A stretch of DNA of 64,000 nucleotides from the NCBI RefSeq assembly GCF_003340565.1, contig NZ_QPLK01000003.1, positions 62,001 through 126,000 on the forward strand, read 5' to 3'. The stretch comes from Rhodovulum sp. 12E13. GTDB lineage: Bacteria; Pseudomonadota; Alphaproteobacteria; Rhodobacterales; Rhodobacteraceae. Positions 28,721-37,692 of the stretch are shown here, one piece after another (position 1 is the stretch's first letter; every line of letters starts with the position of its first letter). The position numbers and the translations under genes are program-made. The notes beneath the pieces were generated by a model that made no database searches, was not told where the DNA came from, and saw only the letters and a program-made list of their open reading frames with translations.

Positions 28721-29371
28721 TCAGGCGGCCCTGCGCCGGGCCCGCCAGGCGACCGCCCCGACACCGGCGACGAGGAACCACGCGGAGGCGGGAAGAGGCA
28801 CTGCAGAAATGGTGAACATTGCCGTCCCGTTAGTGGGCTCCGACGATTCGTAAAACCCGAGAACCCAGTTCCCGCCTGGCACGAAAAGCGGTTCGGAGCC
28901 ATCGATGGCGCTGAACACTGGACTGCCGGGATTTGGGTTGAGATTACTTCCATTGTCGACGAACGTGGACGTGGCCCCGGCGATGCCGCCGGTAAAGCCC
29001 GGCGCCGTTCCGTTGGCCACGGACGTCACTACCAGCTCCGTATCACCGGGTTGAAACCCTGGGGTCAATTCGCCTTTGAAGAGCACGAACGCGCTCGTCC
29101 CGCTGGTCGGAGTGTATGCATCGAAGGTGAGTTCGGCCGCTCCCGGCAGGCTGAACTCGATCGCCCCGTACGCCCCGCCACTGGAAGCCCCCGACCACGT
29201 GAACGAGATCGAAGTGCCGTTAATGCCCTGGTCTTCGAGACCGCCATCGACGAACCCTCCGGCGGAGATCGTCATGTTGTCGCTCTGTTCGGTCGCTTTC
29301 ACCGTCACAGCCTGGGCCGCCCCCGCAACCAGGGTAAGCGCCGCCGCTGCGGATATGACAAGACTCTTCAT
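28721..29371 (-). CDS. VPLPA-CTERM sorting-domain protein
   Basis: A 216-residue exported protein. It has a Sec signal peptide (MKSLVISAAAALTLVAGAAQA), a beta-rich body with many Gly/Thr/Ser, and the C-terminal tripartite signal VPLPASAWFLVAGVGAVAWR followed by Arg residues. That tail marks it as a VPLPA-CTERM protein, presumably processed by a rhombosortase or exosortase system not present here. Body function is unknown. A start 12 nt upstream (MVIYMKSL) is possible; GGTGA before MKSL supports the shorter form. Confidence 0.88.
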   Translation of the reverse strand: MKSLVISAAAALTLVAGAAQAVTVKATEQSDNMTISAGGFVDGGLEDQGINGTSISFTWSGASSGGAYGAIEFSLPGAAELTFDAYTPTSGTSAFVLFKGELTPGFQPGDTELVVTSVANGTAPGFTGGIAGATSTFVDNGSNLNPNPGSPVFSAIDGSEPLFVPGGNWVLGFYESSEPTNGTAMFTISAVPLPASAWFLVAGVGAVAWRARRRAA

Positions 29372-29404
29372 GTAAATCACCATGACCCGCGTTGAGTTAA
29401 CGGA

Positions 29405-29433
29405 GGGATAACTTGATTCTGGGCGTCAGGCAA
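29405..29433 (-). promoter_or_regulatory. Possible promoter for the VPLPA-CTERM gene
   Basis: Minus-strand TTGCCT (29433-29428), 17-nt spacer, TATCCC (29410-29405). A weak match, 34 nt before the start codon, in the right place and with the right spacing. Confidence 0.35.
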
Positions 29434-29463
29434 GCACTGCGCGCCGCGCGGGGCCCCATGTTG

Positions 29464-30051
29464 TCATCCTGCCTCGGTGCGGCCCCGCCGATCGGCGCGC
29501 AAATTGGCATAAAGCACATGATTGCGCCATCTTCCGGCGATCTGGAGGTAGGACTGGGCCACGCCCTCGTACTTGAAGCCGGTCTTCTCCAGCACCCCGC
29601 GCGAGGCGGCGTTCTCGGGCAGGCAGGCGGCCTGGATGCGGCTAAGGTCGAGCCGGGTGAAGGCGTGGTGCACCGTCGCCGCGATGGCCTCGCGCATGTA
29701 GCCCTGCCGGGCGAAGGGCGCGCCGACCCAGTAGCCCAGCGTGCCGTCCTGCGCGGGGCCGCGGCGGATGTTGTCGAGCGTGATCGCCCCGAGCAGCACC
29801 TCGTCGTCGGCCCTGAGCAGGAACAGCGGCAGCGCGCTGCCCTGCGCGACCGCCCGGTTGGCCCAGTAGACGCGGTTGGCGAAGGCCTTGCGGCTCAGGT
29901 GATCGGGCGCCCAGGCGGGCTCCCACGGCTTGAGGAAGCTCTCGGAATCGCGGCGCAGCGCCGTCCATGCGCGGAAATCGGCGTGCACGGGCGGGCGCAG
30001 CACCATGCGCTCGGTCGCGATCCGCACCCGCCGGCGCCCGACGAGGCGCAT
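29464..30051 (-). CDS. RimJ/RimL-type GNAT acetyltransferase
   Basis: A 195-residue protein resembling ribosomal-protein-alanine N-acetyltransferases: RIATERMVLRPPVHADFRAW, LGYWVGAPFARQGYMREAIA (acetyl-CoA loop), and LPENAASRGVLEKTGFKYEG. The ATG overlaps the stop of the M16 protease gene by one base (TGATG), so it is translationally coupled as the last gene of the cytochrome oxidase/thrC operon. Substrate not known; RimJ-like activity is inferred from similarity. Confidence 0.9.
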   Translation of the reverse strand: MRLVGRRRVRIATERMVLRPPVHADFRAWTALRRDSESFLKPWEPAWAPDHLSRKAFANRVYWANRAVAQGSALPLFLLRADDEVLLGAITLDNIRRGPAQDGTLGYWVGAPFARQGYMREAIAATVHHAFTRLDLSRIQAACLPENAASRGVLEKTGFKYEGVAQSYLQIAGRWRNHVLYANLRADRRGRTEAG

Positions 30052-31313
30052 CACGCGGCGAGCCTGTCCTGCAACTCCGCAAGCGCGGGCGCGCGGTCGG
30101 CCGGGCCGTAGAGGGCGAGGGCCGCCTGCCCCTGCCCCGCGAGGCGCCCTGCATAGTCGGCGAGCGTGGCGCGGTCGACCGCCTCGATCCGCGCCACCGT
30201 CTCGTCGAGGCCCGGCACCCGGCCGTAGATGGCGAGCAGGCGGGCGAGCCGCTCGGCCCGGGCCGAGGGCGATTCGAGGCCCATGAGCAGCCCCGCCTTC
30301 ATCTGTGCGCGGGCGCGGGCGACCTCCTGCGCGGTGACGTCGGTCGTCACGCGGCGCAGCTCGTCGATCGTCAGGCGGGCGAGATCGCCGATATCCTCGG
30401 CGCCGGTGCCCGCATAGACCGTCAGCATGCCGGTATCGACGTAAGGACCGGCCGAGGCGAAGACGGTGTAGCACAGCCCCCGCTTCTCGCGGATCTCCTG
30501 GAACAGGCGGCTCGACATTCCGCCGCCCAGCAGCGTGGCATGCACCTGGCTGGTATAGAGATCGCCCGAGGCATAGCCCGGCGCCTCGAGCGCAAGGGCG
30601 AAATGCACCTGTTCGAGCGGCTTGCTCACCCGCTTTTCCGAGCCGGAGAACCGGGCGCTCTCGGTCTGCGGCACGGGGCGCGCGGGGAGGTGGCCGAAGA
30701 GCCGCTCGGCCTGGGCCACGATGGCGTCGTGGTCGACCGCGCCGGCGGCCGACAGCACAAGCCGCCCGGGCGCGTAATGCTCGGCCACGAAGCGCGCCAG
30801 ATCGGCGCGGGTGAAGCCCGCGACCCGCTCGGCCGGCCCGAGGATCGTGCGCCCCAGCGCCTGGCCGGGATAGGCGGCCTCCTGCAGCCAGTCGAAGATG
30901 ATGTCGTCGGGCGTGTCGAGCGCCTGCCCGATCTCCTGCAGGATCACGCCGCGCTCGACCTCGATCTCGCTCTCGGCGAAGGCCGGCTCGAGCACGATGT
31001 CGGCGATCACGTCGAGGGCCAGCGGCACGTCGGCGCCCAGCACCCGGGCGTAGTAGGCGGTCGTCTCGCGGCTGGTATAGGCGTTGATGTAGCCGCCCAC
31101 GTCCTCGATCTCTTCGGCGATCTTAAGTGCCGAGCGCCGCGCGGTGCCCTTGAAGGCCATGTGCTCGAGGAAATGGGCGACGCCGTTCTGCTCGGCGCGC
31201 TCGTGGCGGCCGCCCGCGTCGACCCACAGGCCCACCGCCGCGCTCTCGCAGCCCGGCATCCGCTCGCTGACGACGCGCAGGCCGTTCGGCAATTCGTGCA
31301 GATTGACGCTCAC
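30051..31313 (-). CDS. M16 family zinc peptidase (processing-peptidase-like)
   Basis: A 420-residue protein with the inverted zinc motif HxxEH in AHFLEHMAFKG, followed by the third ligand region (ESEIEVERGVILQEI), so it is probably an active protease of the mitochondrial-processing-peptidase beta type. The second half carries GGGMSSRLFQEIREKRGLCY. It starts at a GTG that overlaps the thrC stop (GTGA). It is a conserved neighbour of thrC in alphaproteobacteria. Substrate unknown. Confidence 0.94.
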   Translation of the reverse strand: MSVNLHELPNGLRVVSERMPGCESAAVGLWVDAGGRHERAEQNGVAHFLEHMAFKGTARRSALKIAEEIEDVGGYINAYTSRETTAYYARVLGADVPLALDVIADIVLEPAFAESEIEVERGVILQEIGQALDTPDDIIFDWLQEAAYPGQALGRTILGPAERVAGFTRADLARFVAEHYAPGRLVLSAAGAVDHDAIVAQAERLFGHLPARPVPQTESARFSGSEKRVSKPLEQVHFALALEAPGYASGDLYTSQVHATLLGGGMSSRLFQEIREKRGLCYTVFASAGPYVDTGMLTVYAGTGAEDIGDLARLTIDELRRVTTDVTAQEVARARAQMKAGLLMGLESPSARAERLARLLAIYGRVPGLDETVARIEAVDRATLADYAGRLAGQGQAALALYGPADRAPALAELQDRLAA

Positions 31314-32698
31314 GCGGCGCGCCTCTTGCTGATGAGGGTCTCGATGGCGGCGAGGTCGTCGGCGACCCGCGTCACCCGTTCGGGCCTGTCGTACAGGTCG
31401 GCCATGCGATTGGGAAGGGGCGGCCGAATGCCTGTCGCGGCCTCGACCGCGTCGGGGAACTTTGCGGGGTGGGCCGTGGCGAGGGTGACCATGGGCGTCG
31501 CGCCCAGGTGCCGCTCGGCCACGGCGACGCCGCAGGCGGTGTGCGGGCAGAGCAGCTCGCCGGTCTCGGCGTGCAGGCGCCGGATGGTCTGCGCCACCTC
31601 GTCCTCGCCCGCGCGGCCCGAGCCGTAGATCTCGCGCAGATGCTCCAGCGCCCCCTGCGAAATAGCAAAGCCCCCCTGCCCCTTCAGTTCGTCCATCAGC
31701 TGCGCCACGGCCGCGCCGTCGCGGCCGTAGGCGTCGAACAGCGCGCGCTCGAAGTTCGACGACACCTGGATGTCCATCGAGGGCGAGGAGGTCGGCACCA
31801 CCTCCGCCCGCGTGTAGCGGCCAGTCTGAAGCGCGCGGTGCAGGATGTCGTTGGTATTGGTGGCGATCACAAGCCGCTCGATCGGCAGGCCCATGCGGCG
31901 GGCGATGTGGCCGGCGAAGATGTCGCCGAAATTGCCCGTGGGCACGGTGAACGACACGGGGCGGTGCGGGGCGCCGAGCGCGACCCCGGCGGCGAAGTAG
32001 TAGACGACCTGCGCCAGCACGCGCGCCCAGTTGATCGAGTTGATGGCCGTCAGCCCGACCGCGTCGCGGAAGGCGAAATCGTTGAACATGTCCTTCACGC
32101 GCGCCTGCGCCGCGTCGAAATCGCCCGCGAGCGCGAGGGCGTGCACGTTTTCCTCGATCGGCGTGGTCATCTGGCGGCGCTGCACCTCCGAGACGCGGCC
32201 GTCGGGGAAGAGGATGAACACGTCCGTTCCCGCGACGCCGCGGAACGCCTCGATGGCGGCGCTGCCGGTGTCGCCCGAGGTGGCGCCGACGATGGTCAGC
32301 CGCGTGCCGCGCCGCGCCAGCACCGCCTCGAAGAGCTGGCCGATGAGCTGCATTGCGAAGTCCTTGAACGCCAGCGTCGGCCCGTGGAACAGCTCGAGCA
32401 GGAAGTGGCCGGGCGCGAGCTGCTTCAAGGGCGCGCGGGCCGGGTGGGCGATCTGCGCGTAGGCGCGGGCGATCAGGTCGCCGAACTCGGCCTCGGTGAA
32501 GGCGCCGCCGAGATAGGGCCACATGACCCGGTGCGCGACCTCCTCGTAGGGCAGCCCCGCCAGCGCCGCGATGTGCCCGGGCTGCAGTTGCGGGATATGG
32601 TCGGGCACGTAGAGGCCGCCGTCGCGGGCCAGCCCCGCCAGCATCGCCTCCTCGAAGCCGAGCACCGGCGCCTGTCCGCGGGTGGAGATGTAGTGCAT
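31310..32698 (-). CDS. thrC: Threonine synthase
   Basis: PLP enzyme making threonine from O-phosphohomoserine. It has 462 residues from MHYISTRGQAPVLGFEEAML, the long (class II, fungal/alphaproteobacterial) form. The PLP lysine is in HGPTLAFKDFAMQ, and other blocks are IVGATSGDTGSAAIEAFRG and FTVPTGNFGDIFAGHIA. It lies downstream of surf1, with a dispersed repeat in the 106-nt gap, and is coupled to the M16 protease gene. Confidence 0.96.
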   Translation of the reverse strand: MHYISTRGQAPVLGFEEAMLAGLARDGGLYVPDHIPQLQPGHIAALAGLPYEEVAHRVMWPYLGGAFTEAEFGDLIARAYAQIAHPARAPLKQLAPGHFLLELFHGPTLAFKDFAMQLIGQLFEAVLARRGTRLTIVGATSGDTGSAAIEAFRGVAGTDVFILFPDGRVSEVQRRQMTTPIEENVHALALAGDFDAAQARVKDMFNDFAFRDAVGLTAINSINWARVLAQVVYYFAAGVALGAPHRPVSFTVPTGNFGDIFAGHIARRMGLPIERLVIATNTNDILHRALQTGRYTRAEVVPTSSPSMDIQVSSNFERALFDAYGRDGAAVAQLMDELKGQGGFAISQGALEHLREIYGSGRAGEDEVAQTIRRLHAETGELLCPHTACGVAVAERHLGATPMVTLATAHPAKFPDAVEAATGIRPPLPNRMADLYDRPERVTRVADDLAAIETLISKRRAA

Positions 32699-32758
32699 GA
32701 CTCTGGCCTCGACCGTGGCGCCCTCGGCCCGGCGGCCGCGCGGCTGGCGCGGGCGGGA

Positions 32759-32792
32759 GCCTCCGGCGGGGATATTTTCAGGCAAGAAGAAG
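32759..32792. repeat. Dispersed intergenic repeat, CTCCGGCGGGGATATTT type
   Basis: It begins GCCTCCGGCGGGGATATTTT and continues CAGGCAAGAAGAAG. The same element, in reverse orientation and with small differences, is at 52503-52540. It sits between surf1 and thrC. In related genomes I recall similar short repeats next to gene ends; their role is not known to me. Confidence 0.6.
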
Positions 32793-32804
32793 AGGCGCGG
32801 GCGC

Positions 32805-33497
32805 TCAGGCGACGGGCCTCTCCGTTCCGGCGCGGGCGGTCTTACGCCGGATGAAGAGGGCTGTCATCCCCAACCAGACGGCGGCGAGGCCGAACCACTG
32901 GACGGCGTAGCCGAGATGGTTGTTGGGGATACCCCCGGTTCCGACGGGCATGGGCCGGATGGTCTGCTGCGGCGGCTCGGTGGCACGGGCGACGACGAGC
33001 ACCGGCTCGGTGTCGAGCGCCCCGGCCATGCGGCCCACGTCGCGGGCGAACCACCAGTTGCCGGCCACGTCGTCGTCGGGCGTGAAGCGGTCGCGCTCGT
33101 CGGGCCAGTGGAGGTTGCCTGTGACCGTCAGCGCCCGGGGTGGGCGCTCTGCCTCCTTCGCCTCGTCGGGCACGAAGCCGCGGTCGAGCAGGAGGCGGCG
33201 GCCCGCATCGGTCTCGAAGGCGGCGACGATGCGGAAGCCGGCGCCCAGCGTCTTGTCGCTGACCAGCACGTGCAGTTCGCGCGCGCCCGTCGTGCCGGTG
33301 ACACGGACGGGCAGGTAGCGGTCGTCCTCGGGGTCGGGGTCGGGCGGCACCGCCACGGGGGCGGCGCCGATGCGCGCCTCGATTTCGGCGAGCATGCCCT
33401 CCTTCCACTCCAGCCGCTGGAGCTGCCAGACGCCGAGCGCCGCCAGCACCGCCGCCCCTCCGAGGCCTGCGATCAGGGCAAAGAGATGGCGCCGCAT
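32805..33497 (-). CDS. SURF1-family cytochrome oxidase assembly protein
   Basis: Inner-membrane factor helping insertion of heme a into cytochrome oxidase subunit I. It has 230 residues with two membrane spans, at residues 5-23 (LFALIAGLGGAAVLAALGVW) and about 200-218 (YAVQWFGLAAVWLGMTALFI), flanking a periplasmic domain. LGVWQLQRLEWKEGMLAEIE and PNNHLGYAVQWFGLA are SURF1 signatures. It follows coxC in the oxidase operon with a 115-nt gap that holds a dispersed repeat. Confidence 0.93.
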   Translation of the reverse strand: MRRHLFALIAGLGGAAVLAALGVWQLQRLEWKEGMLAEIEARIGAAPVAVPPDPDPEDDRYLPVRVTGTTGARELHVLVSDKTLGAGFRIVAAFETDAGRRLLLDRGFVPDEAKEAERPPRALTVTGNLHWPDERDRFTPDDDVAGNWWFARDVGRMAGALDTEPVLVVARATEPPQQTIRPMPVGTGGIPNNHLGYAVQWFGLAAVWLGMTALFIRRKTARAGTERPVA

Positions 33498-33542
33498 CGA
33501 TCCCTCCAGACCGGAGAGGGGCGCGCCCGCGCACGCCCCCCG

Positions 33543-33565
33543 GCTTCTTTCTGTTCAAAATACGC
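33543..33565. repeat. Dispersed repeat copy (GCGTATTTTGAACAGAAAG core), between surf1 and coxC
   Basis: The minus strand reads GCGTATTTTGAACAGAAAG then AAGC. It differs by one base from the 37512-37536 and 57538-57562 copies over the shared span. Confidence 0.65.
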
Positions 33566-33612
33566 ATCGACGCGCCGGCCCGGGCCCGCTCCGCCGCCGG
33601 TGCGGAGAGACC

Positions 33613-34416
33613 TCAGAGCGCCCAGAGATAGACGGCGAAGAACAGGAACAGCCAGACCACGTCGACGAAGTGCCAGTACCACGCGGCCGCCTCGAAGCCC
33701 ACGTGGTTGTCGGCGGTGAAATGGCCCGCCTTCACCCTGAGCCAGCAGACGAACAGGAAGATCGTGCCGATGATCACGTGCAGGCCGTGGAAGCCGGTGG
33801 CCATGAAGAAGTTCGAGAAGAACTTGTCCTCGCCGAAAACCCAGTCCTGGTCGACCAGCAGGTAACGGTACTCGTAGGCCTGGAAGCCGGTGAACATGAT
33901 CCCCAGCAGCACCGCCGCGAGCAGGCCCCACTCGACCTCCTTGCGGTCGCCGTGATGCACCAGCGCGTGGTGCGCCCACGTCACCGCGCAGCCCGAGAGA
34001 AGCAGGATGACGGTGTTCATCAGCGGCAGCTCGAACGCGTTGGGCGCGTAGAAATCGGGGGGGACGTATTCGGACCCCACGTATTCGTTCATCGGGTAGA
34101 GGGCGTGCTTGAAGAACGACCAGAACCACGCCGCGAAGAACATCACCTCGGAGATGATGAACAGGATGAAGCCGTAGCGCAGGCCGAGCTGCACGACCGG
34201 CGTGTGGTCACCCTCGGCGTTCTCGGCGATCGTGTCGGACCACCAGGCGAACATCGTGTAGAGGATCGCCGCGAGACCGATCAGGAAGAGCCAGGGGCCC
34301 GCGTCGTTCATCCACAGCACGGCGCCGAACAGCATGACGAAGGCGCCCACCGACGCCACGAAGGGCCAGATGGAGGGCTGCAGGATGTGGTAGTCGTGGT
34401 TCTTCTCGTGTGCCAT
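33613..34416 (-). CDS. ctaE: Cytochrome c oxidase subunit III
   Basis: Core subunit of the aa3-type oxidase. It has 267 residues and seven predicted membrane helices. It begins [20 protein letters not shown]; the family blocks FGLRYG-like [36 protein letters not shown] and [17 protein letters not shown] are present. It lies 32 nt after ctaG. Subunit I (ctaD) is not in the window, as is common where coxA lies elsewhere in Rhodobacterales. Confidence 0.97.
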   Translation of the reverse strand: MAHEKNHDYHILQPSIWPFVASVGAFVMLFGAVLWMNDAGPWLFLIGLAAILYTMFAWWSDTIAENAEGDHTPVVQLGLRYGFILFIISEVMFFAAWFWSFFKHALYPMNEYVGSEYVPPDFYAPNAFELPLMNTVILLLSGCAVTWAHHALVHHGDRKEVEWGLLAAVLLGIMFTGFQAYEYRYLLVDQDWVFGEDKFFSNFFMATGFHGLHVIIGTIFLFVCWLRVKAGHFTADNHVGFEAAAWYWHFVDVVWLFLFFAVYLWAL

Positions 34417-34448
34417 GCGTGGCTCCCTCGTGATCCCCGTGCGCCCGC

Positions 34449-35021
34449 TCAGTCGAGCGACAGGGCGGCCTGCTCTTCTTGCTCGGGCAGGTCCATTTCG
34501 TAGAACGTGTAGCTGAGCGTGATCACCGAGACGTGCCGCGCGTCGCGGTCGTCGACGATCTCGGGATCGACGAAGAAGGTGACGGGCATCTCGACGCGCT
34601 CGCCCGGTTGCAGAACCTGCTCCTCGAAGCAGAAGCAGGCGATCTTGGCGAAGTAGCCGCCGGCGGTGAAGGGCGAGACGTTGTAGGAGGCGGTGCCGGC
34701 GATGGGCCGGTCGGTGGGGTTGTAGGCCTCGTAGAAGGCCAGCGCGGTCTCGCCGATGCGCACCTCCATCTCGCGCTGCATCGGGCGGAACTCCCACGGC
34801 ATGCCGCGGTCGAGGCCCGCGTCGAAGCGCACCTTGATGGTCTCGTCGAGCACCGTGTCGCTGTCGCCGGCCGCGACCGCGGTGGTGCCCCCGTAGCCGG
34901 TGACGCGGCAGAACCAGTCGTAGAGCGGCACCGAGGCCCAGGCCATCGCCCCCATGAAGACCACGACCGAGACGGTCTGCGCGAGCGTCTTCTGCTTGCC
35001 TTCGAGGTTGCGGAAGATCAT
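34449..35021 (-). CDS. ctaG: Cytochrome c oxidase assembly protein CtaG/Cox11
   Basis: Copper chaperone for the CuB site of subunit I. It has 190 residues with one N-terminal membrane anchor (residues 12-30, [20 protein letters not shown]) and the copper-binding CFCFEEQ motif in [30 protein letters not shown] is the other hallmark. It overlaps the small upstream gene by 4 nt. Confidence 0.96.
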   Translation of the reverse strand: MIFRNLEGKQKTLAQTVSVVVFMGAMAWASVPLYDWFCRVTGYGGTTAVAAGDSDTVLDETIKVRFDAGLDRGMPWEFRPMQREMEVRIGETALAFYEAYNPTDRPIAGTASYNVSPFTAGGYFAKIACFCFEEQVLQPGERVEMPVTFFVDPEIVDDRDARHVSVITLSYTFYEMDLPEQEEQAALSLD

Positions 35022-35215
35022 TGGCCGACGCCCTCCTGAGCGGGCAGCATCTCGGGGCGCAGCACGTGGTCGAAGCCCTGGATGCCCCCGGTCTGCTGCA
35101 CCTTGACGACCGACAGGCCGAACACGATGGCGGCGAAGGCCGCCAGCAGCACCGCCACGCCGACATTCCGGCCGCGGCGGCGGTCGTGCAGTTCGTGGGT
35201 TGCGCGGATGGTCAT
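35018..35215 (-). CDS. Small single-span protein of the cox operon (CoxF-like)
   Basis: A 65-residue protein: basic N-terminus ([17 protein letters not shown]), one membrane helix ([20 protein letters not shown]) and a short periplasmic end. A gene of this size and layout sits between ctaB and ctaG in many alphaproteobacteria, often called CoxF or oxidase assembly protein. It overlaps ctaB and ctaG by 4 nt each, so all three are coupled. Molecular role not established. Confidence 0.85.
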   Translation of the reverse strand: MTIRATHELHDRRRGRNVGVAVLLAAFAAIVFGLSVVKVQQTGGIQGFDHVLRPEMLPAQEGVGQ

Positions 35216-36159
35216 GTCCAGCCTCCCCAGATGCCGAAGGATCTCAGCGTCGCATCCGCCAGGAGCGCGCCGAAGTGAAGGAAGAGATAGGTGAGCGACA
35301 GGCGGAACACACGCTTTTCCGTTGCATAGCTGTCGGCCTCGGCGTCGGCGGTGGTGCGCCGCTGGATCGCCCACGCCCCCCGCAGGAACAGCGCGTTGCA
35401 GGCGAGCGCCGTGGCGAGGTAGACCGGCCCGCCGATCGAGGTGAAGGCTATGCCGAGGGCCAGCGCGGCCAGCGCGACGGTGTAGGCCAGGATGTGGCGG
35501 CGCGTCGCGTCGTGGCCGTGGGTGACCGTCAGCATGGGCACGCCCGCCTTGGAATAGTCGTCCTTCATGAAGAGGGCGAGCGCCCAGAAATGCGGCGGCG
35601 TCCACATGAAGATCAGGGCGAACATCAGGACAGCCTCCAGGCTGACCGAGCCCGTCGCCGCGACCCAGCCGATCATCGGCGGGAAGGCGCCGGCCGCGCC
35701 CCCGATCACGATGTTCTGGGGGGTCGAGCGCTTGAGCCACATCGAGTAGATCACGGCGTAGAAGAAGATCGTGAAGGCCAGCAGCGCCGCCGCCGCGAGG
35801 TTGGCAGCGAGCGCGAGCATCATCACCGACAACAGCGACAGGCCGAGGCCGAGCGCCAGCGCCTCGCCCGGGGCGACGCGGCCCGCGGGCACGGGGCGCT
35901 TCGCGGTGCGGCGCATCACCTCGTCGATGTCGGCGTCCCACCACATGTTGAGCGCGCCCGAGGCGCCGGCGCCGACGGCGATGAACAGGATCGCGGTGAA
36001 CACGAGGAAGGGGTGGGTCGGCACCGGCGCCACCAGCATCCCCACCAGGGCGGTAAAGACGACGAGCGACATCACCCGCGGCTTGAGCAGGTCGACATAG
36101 TCGCGGAACGTGGGCTCTGCCTCGCGGGGGAGGCTCCGGTGAAGGCTGACGTCGGTCAT
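35212..36159 (-). CDS. ctaB: Protoheme IX farnesyltransferase (heme o synthase)
   Basis: Membrane UbiA-type prenyltransferase making heme O from heme B, needed for heme a. It has 315 residues with about eight to nine helices. The first Asp-rich motif is in [20 protein letters not shown]; further blocks are [20 protein letters not shown] and [17 protein letters not shown]. It lies 133 nt after coxB and overlaps the small CoxF-like gene by 4 nt. Confidence 0.97.
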   Translation of the reverse strand: MTDVSLHRSLPREAEPTFRDYVDLLKPRVMSLVVFTALVGMLVAPVPTHPFLVFTAILFIAVGAGASGALNMWWDADIDEVMRRTAKRPVPAGRVAPGEALALGLGLSLLSVMMLALAANLAAAALLAFTIFFYAVIYSMWLKRSTPQNIVIGGAAGAFPPMIGWVAATGSVSLEAVLMFALIFMWTPPHFWALALFMKDDYSKAGVPMLTVTHGHDATRRHILAYTVALAALALGIAFTSIGGPVYLATALACNALFLRGAWAIQRRTTADAEADSYATEKRVFRLSLTYLFLHFGALLADATLRSFGIWGGWT

Positions 36160-36292
36160 CTCGGCTCGCGTCTGTGCTCGCTCTGGCGGCCGGGCGGCCG
36201 CATCGTCCATTCGGCGGGGCGGGCGGCGGGCAACCCGGCTGTCGTGCCCCGTCCCCCGGCCGGACGCCGGGCTGCTGCGCCGGCGCGCGGGA

Positions 36293-37204
36293 TCACTCGG
36301 CCGCGGCCACGTCGACCTCGCGTGGCGTGCCTGCATAGACCTCGATGGCGCTGTCGAGCCAGGCCTCGTATTCCTCCTGCGACACCGCCTTGACCGTGAT
36401 CGGCATGTAGGCATGCGCGATGCCGCAGAGCTCGGAGCACTGGCCGAAATACACCCCCGGCTCGTCGACGGTGAACCACAGCTCGGCGAGGCGGCCCGGC
36501 ACCCCGTCCTGCTTCACGCCGAAGGCGGGCACCGTCCAGGAATGGATCACGTCCGACGCGGTGACCTGCACGACGATCGTCTGGCCCACCGGCACGACCA
36601 TGGCGGTATCGGTGGCCAGCAGGAAGTGCTCGCGCGCATAGCCCGCCTCCTGCAGCTGCGCCTCGACCTCCGGCGTCAGACGGTTGTCGCCGCCCGTGGC
36701 CGGAGAGCCGATCATGTAGCTGTCGAAGCTAAACTCGTGGTCGGGGTATTCGTAGTTCCACGCCCACTGGAAGCCCGTCGCCTTGATGGTGACGTCGGCC
36801 TCGGGGATCACCTGCTGCTTGAACAGCACCGGCAGCGAGAACGCCCCGATGAAGACGAGGATCATCACCGGCCCGAGCGTCCACGCCACCTCGAGCGGCG
36901 AGTTGTGGGTGAAGGTGCCGGGCTCGGGGTTGCTGCGCGAATTGTAGCGCAGGATCACGTAGGCCAGCAGCGCCAGAACCAGCAGCGTGATCGCGGTGAT
37001 GATGACCAGCAGCATCCCGTCGAGCCAGTGCAGGTCGCGCGCCAGCTCGGTCGCGGCGGGCTGGAAGCCGAGCGCGCCCTGCTCTGGCACGCCGATGATC
37101 GGCAGGTCGCGTGGCTCGACGAGCTCCTGCGCCCCGGCAGAGAGGGGAAGTGCGGCGAAGAGGGCGGCGCCGAGGGGCGCGCGCGCCGTCATGGCTGGTC
37201 GCAT
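36293..37204 (-). CDS. ctaC: Cytochrome c oxidase subunit II
   Basis: CuA-bearing subunit. It has 303 residues including a signal peptide (to about residue 27, LSAGAQ), two membrane helices, and a periplasmic cupredoxin domain with the CuA ligands in [17 protein letters not shown] (CxxxCxxxHxxM). [16 protein letters not shown] is the aromatic patch region. It starts at [10 protein letters not shown] with GGGA upstream; MTARAP at 37192 is an alternative. It is the first gene of the cox-thrC operon. Confidence 0.96.
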   Translation of the reverse strand: MRPAMTARAPLGAALFAALPLSAGAQELVEPRDLPIIGVPEQGALGFQPAATELARDLHWLDGMLLVIITAITLLVLALLAYVILRYNSRSNPEPGTFTHNSPLEVAWTLGPVMILVFIGAFSLPVLFKQQVIPEADVTIKATGFQWAWNYEYPDHEFSFDSYMIGSPATGGDNRLTPEVEAQLQEAGYAREHFLLATDTAMVVPVGQTIVVQVTASDVIHSWTVPAFGVKQDGVPGRLAELWFTVDEPGVYFGQCSELCGIAHAYMPITVKAVSQEEYEAWLDSAIEVYAGTPREVDVAAAE

Positions 37205-37692
37205 ATGTGTCGTCCCGTTCGCTGTGGCGCGTGGGCCGCTCGGCCCGCCCCCGCTCCTGCACGGGGGCCACGGCATGCCGTGGTGCGCTGTTTGCCGGCG
37301 ACAAAGCATAGCCGGACATGGCGCACAAGCACGGCCGACGCGGCAAAGAGACACAACATGTCGCATGGCGGGCGTGCCGGAGCGCCAGCGGGGCCGTCCC
37401 TGCCGCTCCGCGATGCCCGGCATGGATGATGCGGCCGGATGCGTATGGGATGCGGAAACACGCCGGGAGCACCGGCGCCGCCACCCGCGCGACGCTAGTG
37501 GCCCGTCCTGCCTGCTTCTTTCTGTTCCAAATACGCAAAGGCGCGACGGGGGGCCGGGCGCGGGGCCGGGACGGGGAACGGGCGGCGGCCCGGCGCGGCC
37601 GCGCCACCTGCGCGCCGTGTTGCGCGGCAGGCCGGGCGGGCCATATGACAGGGAGCCGCCACTCCCCGCCCCTGACCCGAAAGGCCCGCCCC
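37205..37692. other. 488-nt divergent region between ctaC and tldD
   Basis: No gene supported. It must hold the promoters of the oxidase operon (minus) and tldD (plus), but I cannot pick out convincing -35/-10 pairs. A dispersed repeat copy lies at 37512-37536. The rest is GC-rich sequence with no obvious structure. Confidence 0.4.
37512..37536. repeat. Dispersed repeat copy, ctaC-tldD gap
   Basis: The minus strand reads GCGTATTTGGAACAGAAAG followed by AAGCAG, identical over 25 bases to the left copy at 57538-57562. Confidence 0.7.
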
